Shown here: one piece after another, positions 49,438 to 57,922 of the stretch
Numbering within the stretch: the first letter of the stretch is position 1
Layout: every line of letters begins with the position of its first letter
DNA from: Phycisphaerales bacterium
GTDB lineage: Bacteria > Planctomycetota > Phycisphaerae > Phycisphaerales > UBA1924
Length of the DNA stretch: 64,000 bases
Assembly: GCA_040217175.1 (NCBI GenBank)
Contig: JAVJNT010000002.1
Location: forward strand, 62,001 to 126,000
Direction of reading: 5' to 3'
The notes under the pieces: model-generated
The model's database searches: none
The model's input: the letters and a program-made list of their open reading frames with translations, nothing else
Told to the model about the DNA's origin: nothing
Program-made: the position numbers and the translations under genes

Positions 49438-51162
49438 TTACCGATCCCGGATCGCCCGCAGCACGAGCAGCACGTCGATCAGGTCGACGCGGCCGTCGTC
49501 GTTGAGATCCTCGGGGCAGCCGGCGCAGGGGCCCAGAGCATGCAGAACGGCCAGCAGGTCGTGGACGTCGACCTGGCAGTCGCCCGTGACGTCGCCGAAG
49601 ACGCTGCAGCCGCCGACGACGCGGTAGATCGCCGTCGTGCCCGAGACCTCGTGGGCCGCCAGCAGCAGGACGTCGCCGGTCGGGCTGTCCTCGGCGGGAA
49701 TGAAGACCAGGCCCTCGGGCGCGAGGTCGCCGGCGGTGCCCGCGGCCGGATCGCCCGAGAAGTCGCGGCTGGTCGCGTAGCTCTCGAAGACCGGCTCGCG
49801 CGGGTCGGTGACGTCGTAGACGAAGATGCCGCCCACGCGCTCGGCCCCGATGAACGCGTAGGTCTTGTCGCCGATGGCGCCGAGCGTGAGGGCCTCGGGC
49901 TCGGGGCCCTTGTCGTCGCTGCGGTCGTCGAAGCTTCCGTTCTCGTCGTTGGTGCTGTTGAAGTTGTCGGGCAGCAGGCAGCCGGTGATCTGCTCGAAGT
50001 CGTCGCCCGAGTCGAAGACCAGGTCGCCATCGGTGGTATAGATGCTGAAGCTGCGGGCGCCGTAGCTGAAGAGGCGGTCGTAGTCGCCGTCGCCGTCGGT
50101 GTCGCCGGCGGTGGTCGTGATCTTCAGGCGGCCGAGGTTCTCGTCGAGCTGGAGGCGCGCGGCGTCGGGGAAGGCGTCCGGGTCGAGCACGAGGTCGCCG
50201 ATGCGCTCTTCCTCGCTGAAGCCGTCGTAGTCGCGGGCGTCGCCCTCGTTGGCGGTCACGATCAGCGTCTGCCCGCCGGCCTCGTACGCGGCGATCGAGT
50301 CGGGCAGCGGGAGGCCGAAGACCGGCCAATTCTCGATGCTGATGCCGCCGTCGCGGTTGCTGGCGTCCAGCGCGTTGTCGCGGCGGGCGTGGTTCTTGAC
50401 GCCCAGGCCCCAGACGTCCGTGACGCGGGCGCGACGCACGTCGATCACCAGGATGGCGTTGTTCTCCTGGCAGGCCACGAAGGCCGTGCGGCTGTCGGGA
50501 TCGACGGCGATGTACTCGGGCTCGAGGTCCTGGGCGATGGTCGCGCCCGGGCCGAAGATGCGGACGCTGCGGTCGAGGTCGCCGCGGTCGATGCCGCCGA
50601 GGTCAATCGTGCGCACGTCGCGCTGGCGGACGCTTCGCCACGGGCGGATGCGGATCACGCTGACGCTGCCCTCGGGGTCGACCGTGTAGTCGTCGTTGGG
50701 CTCGCCCTCGTTGGCGACGAGCAGGTAGCGGCCGTCGGGCGTGAACGTGACCATGTCGGGCAGGGCGCCCACCTCGACGGCCGACTCGAACTCGCCTTGG
50801 CGATCGAAGAACGCGACCGTGCCGTTGTCCTGCTTCACGTCGGCCTCGACGGCGACCGCGACGCGGCCGCGCGAGACCGCCACCGAGTTGACGCCCGCGC
50901 CGTAGGGCGAGAGATCGATCGTAAACGCGAGGACGGGGTTCGCCGGGTTGCCGATGTCGAGCGCATCGACCGTGTTGGCGTTCGCGTTGGTGACGAACGC
51001 GAGGCCGCTGTCGGTGTCGTACGCGACGATCTCGGCGGCGCCCTCGTCGAACGCCCCGGTCTCGTAGCGGCCGAGGAACTCGAGTTCGAGGCTCTGGGCC
51101 ACGGCGGGCGCGGCGGTGGTCGCGATGGCCAGGCCGCAGGCGGCAAGCATGCTCTTCAACAT
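49438..51162 (-). CDS. Secreted choice-of-anchor I-type beta-propeller protein with dockerin tail
   Basis: A 574-aa secreted protein. Signal peptide 1-22 (ending PAVAQ). The body matches the choice-of-anchor I family: ETGAFDEGAAEIVAYDTDSGLAFVTNANANTVDALDIGNP, DMVTFTPDGRYLLVANEGEPNDDYT, EPEYIAVDPDSRTAFVACQENNAILVID and DGDLVFDSGDDFEQI. These form a WD/YVTN-like propeller. The tail (GDVTGDCQVDVHDLLAVLHALG, EDLNDDGRVDLIDVLLVLRAI) is a classical-looking dockerin pair, different from the TIFDFLAF type elsewhere in the window. The start at ATG 51162 has GAGGAG 10 nt upstream. Confidence 0.85.
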   Translation of the reverse strand: MLKSMLAACGLAIATTAAPAVAQSLELEFLGRYETGAFDEGAAEIVAYDTDSGLAFVTNANANTVDALDIGNPANPVLAFTIDLSPYGAGVNSVAVSRGRVAVAVEADVKQDNGTVAFFDRQGEFESAVEVGALPDMVTFTPDGRYLLVANEGEPNDDYTVDPEGSVSVIRIRPWRSVRQRDVRTIDLGGIDRGDLDRSVRIFGPGATIAQDLEPEYIAVDPDSRTAFVACQENNAILVIDVRRARVTDVWGLGVKNHARRDNALDASNRDGGISIENWPVFGLPLPDSIAAYEAGGQTLIVTANEGDARDYDGFSEEERIGDLVLDPDAFPDAARLQLDENLGRLKITTTAGDTDGDGDYDRLFSYGARSFSIYTTDGDLVFDSGDDFEQITGCLLPDNFNSTNDENGSFDDRSDDKGPEPEALTLGAIGDKTYAFIGAERVGGIFVYDVTDPREPVFESYATSRDFSGDPAAGTAGDLAPEGLVFIPAEDSPTGDVLLLAAHEVSGTTAIYRVVGGCSVFGDVTGDCQVDVHDLLAVLHALGPCAGCPEDLNDDGRVDLIDVLLVLRAIRDR

Positions 51163-51309
51163 ATCCGGGCTCTCCTCTTCGATGCCAACGAACGCCGCGC
51201 GGCATCCGCTGCCGCCCCGGCTCGGCCCGAAGGTAGAGAGGCCACCGAACGCCCTCACGCGTGCTGCGCGTTGCTGACCAACTCTTCACGGTTCCTGAAC
51301 GCCGGGGTG

Positions 51310-52704
51310 TCAGGGGCAACCGGTGTCGAAGGCGTTCTGGAAGGCCAGGAAGTCGAAGATCGTGAACACGCCGTCGCCGTCGAAGTCGGCGGCGGGGTCG
51401 CCCGCCATGAACAGGTCCTGGAAGGCGAGGAAGTCGAACACGTCGAGCACGCAATCGCCGCTGGCGTCGGCCGGGCACGGCGCGGCGGGATTCCAGCGTG
51501 CAAGGAAGGGGAGCCCCCTCCCGGCGACCTGGTCCTCTCCGCCGGCGAGCAATGCCGGGCCCGTTCCGTCGTCATATACGAACAACTCGTAGACGATATC
51601 GATCCCGAGTGGCGTCGTCGGCGAGAGCTCGCGGTCGAGCAAGCGGTTGACGTTCGAGCGGCCGACGAGTTGGCCGCCCGCGACGAACAGGTCCGAACCG
51701 GATCCATCATCGAAGGTCGCGAGCGTCGTCGGCGTGCGGACGCTAAAGGCGGGCTCCGTGGTCGGCGAGTCCCAGCGTTGCCCATCCCAACAGGCCAAGT
51801 TGAACGCGATCAGCGTGCCGCCCTCATCGATACTGAACTGCCCAGCGGCGAGCAGCACCTCCTGACCGTCCAGTTCGGTCGGCAGCAGGGGCCAGAATCG
51901 ATTCGCCGAGATGCGCTGGTCGGAACCGAGGGGCAGGCTCCACATCGTCCCATCGAATCGAGCGATTCCCGGGACGGGCTCGCCGCCGATGCTCTGGAAC
52001 CTTCCGCTGGCGAACAGATGGCCATCGAAGCTGGCCAACTCGTAGACCTCATCGTTAAAGGGTTGCCCATCGCCCGGTTGCGACCACGCCGAGCCGTCCC
52101 ATCGCCATATGAACTCCAAGGGCAGGCCGTCCCCCTTGAAGACCAGCCCGCCGGCGTAGAGCATCGGACCATCGCCGAAGTCGTGGTGGTGGATGTCGTA
52201 GATTCGCGTCAGGCCGCCGGGCACACCGGGCCCACCCAATCCGCTCCACGTGACGCCGTCCCACCGCGCGATGCCGGTCGCCGGCTGCCCGCCCGCCATC
52301 GTGAACTCGCCGCCCACGAAGAGCGCAGGTCCGGAGCCATCATCAAATACGTGCATCTCGATCGCTCGACGATCGAGCTCGAGCCCCGGCCCATCGAGCC
52401 CCGGCACCGCCTCCCATCGCTCGCCGTCGAACCGCGCCAGCCCTGGCGCGCGGACCTCGCCGAACACGGGATCGACTACCGCTTCGAAGTTCCCGGCCAT
52501 GTACAGCATCGGTCCGTCGCCCGCGTCGAAGACGATCAGGTCCGACACGCGAGTGCGGGTTCCGCCGATGTCGCCCAGCAGATCGGCAACCAGGGGCTCC
52601 CACGCGCCGCAGACGGTCTGACCATGGGCGGCGGCCGTGGCGGCGACGGCTCCGAGGATGGCGGCGACGGCGCGGATGGTCGGGCGGCGGGATCGTCTGG
52701 TCAT
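51310..52704 (-). CDS. Secreted propeller-like protein with GC-type dockerin tail (paralogue of the gene at 59252)
   Basis: A 464-aa secreted protein. Signal peptide 1-29 (ending AAHGQ). The body repeats a module of about 50 residues, DDGSGPALFVGGEFTMAGGQPATGIARWDGVTWSGLG, with variants (DAGDGPMLYMAGNFEAVV; DFGDGPMLYAGGLVFKGD; DDGTGPALLAGGEDQV). This suggests a beta-propeller. The tail has two TIFDFLAFQ-type dockerin-like segments ending GCP. A paralogue with the same module is at 59252-60583. GGGGAGG lies 6 nt before ATG 52704. Confidence 0.85.
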   Translation of the reverse strand: MTRRSRRPTIRAVAAILGAVAATAAAHGQTVCGAWEPLVADLLGDIGGTRTRVSDLIVFDAGDGPMLYMAGNFEAVVDPVFGEVRAPGLARFDGERWEAVPGLDGPGLELDRRAIEMHVFDDGSGPALFVGGEFTMAGGQPATGIARWDGVTWSGLGGPGVPGGLTRIYDIHHHDFGDGPMLYAGGLVFKGDGLPLEFIWRWDGSAWSQPGDGQPFNDEVYELASFDGHLFASGRFQSIGGEPVPGIARFDGTMWSLPLGSDQRISANRFWPLLPTELDGQEVLLAAGQFSIDEGGTLIAFNLACWDGQRWDSPTTEPAFSVRTPTTLATFDDGSGSDLFVAGGQLVGRSNVNRLLDRELSPTTPLGIDIVYELFVYDDGTGPALLAGGEDQVAGRGLPFLARWNPAAPCPADASGDCVLDVFDFLAFQDLFMAGDPAADFDGDGVFTIFDFLAFQNAFDTGCP

Positions 52705-53142
52705 CGTGTCCTCCCCTGTGCATGGTCTCTTGCGTGTACCGGCGGGCCAACGGGTGGTTGCACCGGGCGACGCCGGGCCGCGCGTCGCTTGCCGCCCCGC
52801 CCCGTGCCCGGCATGCCGGGAGCGGTGGCGGCACACCAGGACGGGCGCGGGCGCCATGGCCTCCGGGCTTCCCGCACCACGCTCTATGGGAGCCGCGCCG
52901 GCTGCGGATCGGGCGCGACCGGCCCCGTGCGCGGCCGGACGGGCCCCCGTCGCAGCCGAACCGAGCCCCCGTCCGGCCGGATCAGCCCTCGGTCTGGCCG
53001 GACCCAACGCCGGCATGGCCCCGCCACCGCCCGATCCGGGCGTGCAGAAACTCGATATGGCCCGCCCGCTCGCGCTCAAGGCGCGCCCGGAACCCGCCGA
53101 TAGCCACCATGGACACGGACCAGGCACCACGGAGCCCGCACG
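52705..53142. other. 438-bp intergenic region with a GC-rich inverted repeat
   Basis: No gene seen. An 11-bp perfect inverted repeat GGCCGGACGGG / CCCGTCCGGCC (52933-52943 and 52968-52978) has a 24-nt loop; more GGCCGG units lie nearby. Promoters of both flanking divergent genes must be here. Confidence 0.4.
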
Positions 53143-53832
53143 ATGGCACGCTATCCCAGACCGCAGCAGCAGCTCGCCGAGTGGGCCGTGCGCCAGGCCG
53201 GCGTGTGGCAGGGCGCGACGAACATCGGGCTGACCGAAGAGCAGACCGCGCTGCTGGGCCAGCGTGCGGGCGCGTTCGCCGCCGCGCTCAAGCAGCACCT
53301 GGCCGCCGAGGCCGCGGCCCGCAGCACGCGGCAGAAGAAGGACGACGTGCGGGCCGAGCTACGCGGCCTGCTGACCGGGCTCATCGCCGCCATCGACACG
53401 CACGCGTCGCTCACGCACGACCCCTCGGTGTACTCGCGGGCACTGCTCGAGGCCCCCGGCACGCCGGGCACCCGGCCGGCGCCAGAGACGCCCCGCATCG
53501 CCGAGATGCGGATGAACCGGGCCGGACAGATCCAGATCACGATCGAGGCGACGACCGGCGGCTCGGCGATCTTCGAGATCGAGCGGGCGTCCCAGGGCCT
53601 GGAGGGCCGGACGGGCCCCTTCGAGTTCGTCGCCGCGACCGCCAGCAAGACGCACGTGGACACGGGCACCCCCCGCGGCATCGCCATGGCCTGGTACCGC
53701 GTCCGCACGCGGCTGACCAACGGCAAGACGAGCGACTGGACGCCCCCCCACGGCGTGCCCTACGGCCCGCTGCGCGCAGCCGAGCCGGGCGCGGCAACGC
53801 AGCCGGCCGGCGAGGGCGAGCGCGCGGCCTGA
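53143..53832 (+). CDS. Helix plus FN3-like protein (module member, paralogue of the gene at 60669)
   Basis: A 229-aa protein of no named family. The N-terminal ~90 residues are helical (QQLAEWAVRQAGVWQGATNIGLTEEQTALLGQRAGAFAAALKQHLAAEAAARSTRQKKDDV). After a Pro-rich linker, a ~90-residue beta-rich domain has IQITIEATTGGSAIFEIER and WYRVRTRLTNGKTSDWTPPHG, like a fibronectin type III strand set. A paralogue (60669-61415) shows the same layout and the motif ARLTN-K/N-x-x-SDW. No signal peptide is seen. ATG 53143 has GGAG 8 nt upstream. Confidence 0.7.
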   Translation: MARYPRPQQQLAEWAVRQAGVWQGATNIGLTEEQTALLGQRAGAFAAALKQHLAAEAAARSTRQKKDDVRAELRGLLTGLIAAIDTHASLTHDPSVYSRALLEAPGTPGTRPAPETPRIAEMRMNRAGQIQITIEATTGGSAIFEIERASQGLEGRTGPFEFVAATASKTHVDTGTPRGIAMAWYRVRTRLTNGKTSDWTPPHGVPYGPLRAAEPGAATQPAGEGERAA

Positions 53833-53900
53833 GCGGGCGTGGTCCGAACGGTCCAACGCGCGCCGCCGCGCCCGCAAGCCCGAGATCGACGACGCCGCGC

Positions 53901-54032
53901 GGCGACGAAACGAACCCCGCCCGTCCCCGGGCGCAAGCCCGAAGGGCGCGGCCCCGCCGGCGAGGCGACAAGAAAAAACTCGCACGCTCGCGTGCGCAAG
54001 GGCGAAGCCCGCGGCCCCGCCGGCGAGGCGAC
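53901..54032. repeat. 63-bp direct tandem repeat (two units plus partial third)
   Basis: GGCGAC units begin at 53901, 53964 and 54027, exactly 63 bp apart. The second and third share an identical 22-nt stretch (GCGGCCCCGCCGG... region at 53948-53969 and 54011-54032). The array fills the gap between two convergent genes and codes for nothing that I consider real. Confidence 0.75.
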
Positions 54033-54036
54033 CAGC

Positions 54037-55632
54037 CTAATGCGCGTTGCGGTGCACGAATCCGCGAAGCGGCGTCATCATGAGGATGCGCAGGTCGAAC
54101 AGCAGCGACCAGTGGCGGACGTAGTAGATGTCGTAGCGCAGGCGGCGGCGCAGGCTCGTGTCGCCGCGCAGGCCGTTGACCTGGGCCCAGCCGGTCATGC
54201 CGGCCTTGACGTGCTGGCGGAGCATGTAGCCGCGCCAGTCCTCGCGGAACTTGTCGATCAGCTCGGGCCGCTCGGGCCTGGGGCCCACGAGGCTCATCTC
54301 GCCACGCAGCACGTTGAGCAGCTGGGGCAATTCGTCGAGGCTCGTGCTGCGAAGGACGCGGCCGACGGGCGTGATGCGCGGGTCGTTGCGCCTCGTCCAG
54401 CCCGCCTCGCCGCCGCCGGCGTCGTCGGCACCCGAGCGCTGGGCGGTCTGCTCGAGCTCGGCCGCCTCGTCGCTGGCCTGCGCCATCGTGCGGAACTTGT
54501 ACATCCAGAACACCTCGCCGCCCAGGCCCACGCGGCGCTGGCGGAAGATGATCGGCCCCGGCCCGCTGATGGCCACCGCGACCGCGCACACGAGCATGAT
54601 CGGGCTGAGCAGCAGCAGCGCGATGGCGCCGCCGGCCAAATCGAGCCCGCGCTTGAGCGCCCCGCCCACGCCGTGCGCGGGAGACTCGCGGTAGCTCAGG
54701 ACGGGCATGCCGTCCAGCTCGTGCACGGCCATCGACTGCTGCACGTACCGGGGGTTGACGTCTGGGATGATGCGCACTTCGACGGGGAAGCGTTCGAGCC
54801 GCCGCAGGATGCGCCCGGTGATGGGCGTCTCGCGGCTGGGCAAGGCCAGGTAGACCGCGTCGACCTTGCACGCGCCCATGGTCTGCTCGAGGTCGCGCAG
54901 CCCGCCGAACACGGGCTTGCCCATGCACTCGGCGAGCCGGTTCTCGTGCTTGTGGCTGATGAAGTAGGCCACGCGCAGGCCCGTCCAGCTGTTGCGGTCG
55001 AGCGTCTGGGCGGCGATGCGGCCCGTGCGCCCGACCCCGATGATCGCCACGTGCCGCAGGTTGTACCCGCGACGACGGAGCCACCGCAGGAAGATCCGGA
55101 AGCCCGCCCGGTGGGCCGACATCATGCCCAGCAGCAGGACGGCGAAGAGGATCATCTGCACGCGGCTGGCGTCGAGCTCGAAGCCCAGCAGCATCAGGTG
55201 CCGGCTCGGGATGTCGCCGCCGGCGAGCTGGCTGCTGCCCACGCCCCAGAGCACGACCACCATCGCGACGACCGACGCCGCCGTCGCCTTGCCCACCTGC
55301 GTCAGCTCGCCCGCCAGGGAGCGGTCGCGCCGGGGGCGGTAGAGCTTGAACGCATAGAAGCTGATCATGCAGCACAGGAGTGCCGCCAAGAGCAAGGGCT
55401 GCTTGAAGTAGTCTTCCCAGGCTTGGGGCCAGAACGGGTGGTCCCGCTGGTAGGCGCTCCAGGGGTCGACCAAGACCTGGGACAGCGTCCGCGGGGACTC
55501 CAGATCGCCCTCTGAGATCGGCACGACCAGCAGCTTGCGGCCCAGCCACGCCAGGGCGGCCGCCGCCAGCACCACCACCGCGTCGGCGATCGCCAGCAGG
55601 ACCAGCAGGAATTGATGCTGTTGCTTCAGCAC
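54037..55632 (-). CDS. Polyprenyl-phosphate sugar phosphotransferase (WcaJ/PssY-type)
   Basis: A 531-aa inner-membrane enzyme that starts exopolysaccharide or O-unit synthesis by transferring a sugar-phosphate to undecaprenyl phosphate. N-terminal TM helices (four to five; near 10-30, 80-105, 125-150, 165-190) with a CoA-binding-like domain between (VAIIGVGRTGRIAAQTL). The C-terminal catalytic domain begins with a TM helix (KRGLDLAGGAIALLLLSPIMLVCAVAVAI) and has FRQRRVGLGGEVFWMYKFRTM, STSLDELPQLLNVLRGEMSLVGPRPE and KAGMTGWAQVNGLRG. No polysaccharide cluster is visible around it. GTG start at 55632. Confidence 0.92.
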   Translation of the reverse strand: MLKQQHQFLLVLLAIADAVVVLAAAALAWLGRKLLVVPISEGDLESPRTLSQVLVDPWSAYQRDHPFWPQAWEDYFKQPLLLAALLCCMISFYAFKLYRPRRDRSLAGELTQVGKATAASVVAMVVVLWGVGSSQLAGGDIPSRHLMLLGFELDASRVQMILFAVLLLGMMSAHRAGFRIFLRWLRRRGYNLRHVAIIGVGRTGRIAAQTLDRNSWTGLRVAYFISHKHENRLAECMGKPVFGGLRDLEQTMGACKVDAVYLALPSRETPITGRILRRLERFPVEVRIIPDVNPRYVQQSMAVHELDGMPVLSYRESPAHGVGGALKRGLDLAGGAIALLLLSPIMLVCAVAVAISGPGPIIFRQRRVGLGGEVFWMYKFRTMAQASDEAAELEQTAQRSGADDAGGGEAGWTRRNDPRITPVGRVLRSTSLDELPQLLNVLRGEMSLVGPRPERPELIDKFREDWRGYMLRQHVKAGMTGWAQVNGLRGDTSLRRRLRYDIYYVRHWSLLFDLRILMMTPLRGFVHRNAH

Positions 55633-55752
55633 GCCCTCGTGCTCCCCTTCCGTGCCGCGCCGGGTTGCCCTCTACGGCGCCTCTTCGGACAGTTTATCGG
55701 TTCCGATCCGTCGATTCGCTCCAGCAAGCCCGCCGGCCGACGGATTCCGCGG

Positions 55753-56712
55753 TCAGCCCTGCGGCTCGGGCCACGGCGGGCTGGGTCGCACGGTTGGCGT
55801 GTGCTCGCCGAGGCGCTCCAGGCCGGCCCTGTCCGTGTCGCTCAGCGCCTCCGCCTCGGGTGGGACGATCTGGACCACCGCGAACAGGTCGCCACTCGCA
55901 CCCTTGGCGTCGGTCAGTCCCCGGCCGCGGAGTCGGAGCCGCTTGCCGCTGCGCGTGCCCGCGGGCACGGTGATGAACACCTCGCCCTCGAGCGTCGGTA
56001 CGCCGACTTCCTTCCCGAGGGCCGCCTCGGCGTACGTGAGCGGCAGGTCGATGGCCAGATCGAGCACGCCCTCACGTTTGTACAGCGGGTGCTTGCCCAC
56101 GCGGATGGTCAAGATGAGATCGGGCTCGCCCCGCCCGCCGGCCACGCGCAGCTTCGCGCCGTCGGCGATGGCCTTGGGGATGCTCACCTCGATGGTCGTC
56201 GCCTTGCCGCCGCGGCGGACGGGCACGCGCTCGGTGCCGCCGCGGGCCATGGTCATGAACGAGACGTCGAGCTCGGCCTGCGCCGCCTGCCGCGTCCGCT
56301 CGCGTGCCCGACCGCGCTGGGCCCGGGCATTGCGCGGCGTCGGCCCCGCCCCACCGCCACCGCCGCCGAAGAACGCGTCGAACATCGAACCCAGGTCGTC
56401 CAGGTCGAAGTCCGACGATCCCGTGCCGCCGCGACCGCCCACGTTGCTCCATGAGTAGTGCGCCCCGCCCGCGCCGGCGCCGGCCGCGGCCGCCGCGCCG
56501 GCCCGGCCGAACCGATCGTACTGGGCGCGCTTGTCGGGCTCGCCCAGCACGTCGTAGGCCGTCTGCACCTCGGCGAACTTTTCGGCCGCGTCGGCCGCCT
56601 TGTTGACGTCCGGGTGCAGCTCTCGCGCGAGCTTGCGGTAGGCGGCGCGGATCTCGTCCTGCGTGGCCGATCGCTTCACGCCAAGCACGTCGTAGTAGTC
56701 GCGATCAGCCAT
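55753..56712 (-). CDS. DnaJ-class co-chaperone without zinc finger (CbpA-like)
   Basis: A 319-aa Hsp40. J domain residues 1-67 with RDYYDVLGV and HPDV. It then has a Gly/Phe-rich region (GAGAGGAHYSW... DLGSMFDAFFGGGGGG) and two C-terminal beta-domains (VPVRRGGKATTIEVSIPKAIADGAKLRVAGGRGEPDLILTIRVGKHPLYKREGVL and ALGKEVGVPTLEGEVFITVPAGTRSGKRLRLRGRGL). The CxxCxGxG zinc domain of DnaJ is absent, so it is of type II. Stimulates DnaK ATPase. Start at ATG 56712 or an in-frame GTG at 56721. Confidence 0.92.
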   Translation of the reverse strand: MADRDYYDVLGVKRSATQDEIRAAYRKLARELHPDVNKAADAAEKFAEVQTAYDVLGEPDKRAQYDRFGRAGAAAAAGAGAGGAHYSWSNVGGRGGTGSSDFDLDDLGSMFDAFFGGGGGGAGPTPRNARAQRGRARERTRQAAQAELDVSFMTMARGGTERVPVRRGGKATTIEVSIPKAIADGAKLRVAGGRGEPDLILTIRVGKHPLYKREGVLDLAIDLPLTYAEAALGKEVGVPTLEGEVFITVPAGTRSGKRLRLRGRGLTDAKGASGDLFAVVQIVPPEAEALSDTDRAGLERLGEHTPTVRPSPPWPEPQG

Positions 56713-56742
56713 CGCGTTCACCGGTCTGGGTCACGATGCGGT

Positions 56743-57843
56743 TCAGGGCCGCTCCTGTCGCTTCACGCGCTCTTCCATCGGGATGGGGTCGGTCTGCTCG
56801 ACGCGGATGATGTGGATGTGGAAGACCAGCGTCGAGCCCGCGGGCAGGTTCTGCATGACCACGTCGCCGAAGCCCAACTCGGGCGGGATGACGATCTTGC
56901 GGCGCACGCCCTCGAAGAGTGGCTCGATGCCCTTCTTGAAGCCGCCGACGACGCGCAGCGGGTAGGCCACCCGCATCGCCAGCCCGCGCTCGAACGTCGA
57001 ATCGAAGATCGTGCCGTCGGTCCGCCACGCCTCGTAGTTGAGCAGCACCATGTCGCCCTCGTCGGTGGGCGGGTCGTCGGTCTTGCCCGCGTCGTAGGTA
57101 ATCACGGCCAGGCCATCCTCGCCGACGCTGGCCGTCACGAGCGAGGTGCCGCGTTCCCACGTGATCGCGCCGGTGCCCGGGATGGGCGTGGCGTCGACGC
57201 CGTAGAAGGTATCTTCCGAGACGATTCGGTCGGGTCGCACGCGCATCGCGCTGGTCATCTCGACCGAGCCCGAGTCGGGCGTCGGGTAGGCCTGGATGGT
57301 CTCGCCAGCGTAGCCGCCGGTGGCACGATCGAAGCGCAGGTCCTTGGTCGCCAGCAGCTCTTCGAGGCGGATCTCCTCGAGCGGCATGTGGTCGGGCGTC
57401 AGCCACAGCGACGTGAGCATCCGCGCCCGCTCGGGGTCGCGGAACTCGTACGTCCGCAGGCGCAACGCGTCGCCGTAGCGGTACACGCGGAAGATCGCCT
57501 GCCGCACCGGCTCCCACGGCGTGTCGTCGGCGTGCACCTCGACGTAGATCGCCCGGCCGAGCAGCTCGGTCTCGAAGGGCAGCATGTGCATCCAGAGCAC
57601 GCCGGCGTCCTCGCCCTCGCCCACGGAGCTCATCGTCTTCCAGCTGCCCTCGAGCATGGACGTCAGGCGGCTGATGTCCGCATCGATGGGCTGGCCGACG
57701 AACAGGCTGGGCCTCGGCGCGGGCTCGTTCTCCTCTTCGTCGAAGTTGCCGCTCGGGGCCGGCGCCGGCTGGGCGCACGCGAGCCACGCCGGGGCCAGCA
57801 GGGCCGCCAGCGTGGCGAACGTCAGGGCACAGATTCGGGGCAT
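56743..57843 (-). CDS. CpeT/CpcT-like domain fused to FKBP-type peptidyl-prolyl isomerase
   Basis: A 366-aa secreted protein (signal peptide 1-24). Residues about 45-215 resemble the CpeT/CpcT (DUF1001) bilin lyase-like fold: LTSMLEGSWKTMSSVGEGEDAGVLWMHMLPFETELLGRAIYVEVHADDTPWEPVRQAIFRVYRYGDALRLRTYEF. Residues about 255-360 are an FKBP domain: VLLNYEAWRTDGTIFDSTFERGLAMRVAYPLRVVGGFKKGIEPLFEGVRRKIVIPPELGFGD with VFHIHIIRVEQT closing. The combination is not one I know. ATG 57843 has GAGGAG 8 nt upstream. Its role is likely folding or handling of a periplasmic partner. Confidence 0.85.
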   Translation of the reverse strand: MPRICALTFATLAALLAPAWLACAQPAPAPSGNFDEEENEPAPRPSLFVGQPIDADISRLTSMLEGSWKTMSSVGEGEDAGVLWMHMLPFETELLGRAIYVEVHADDTPWEPVRQAIFRVYRYGDALRLRTYEFRDPERARMLTSLWLTPDHMPLEEIRLEELLATKDLRFDRATGGYAGETIQAYPTPDSGSVEMTSAMRVRPDRIVSEDTFYGVDATPIPGTGAITWERGTSLVTASVGEDGLAVITYDAGKTDDPPTDEGDMVLLNYEAWRTDGTIFDSTFERGLAMRVAYPLRVVGGFKKGIEPLFEGVRRKIVIPPELGFGDVVMQNLPAGSTLVFHIHIIRVEQTDPIPMEERVKRQERP

Positions 57844-57922
57844 GGGGGCACTCCTCGGGTCGCAACGGGACATTCTACGGTCCGTCGCCGCCGACCGCCA
57901 AGGCGTCGCCCCGCTCGGCCGC

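Noticed and set aside
49306-53103. A long plus-strand open frame across two secreted-protein genes
   Set aside because: Ala/Val/Arg-rich with no domain; covers two real minus-strand genes with signal peptides and ribosome sites.
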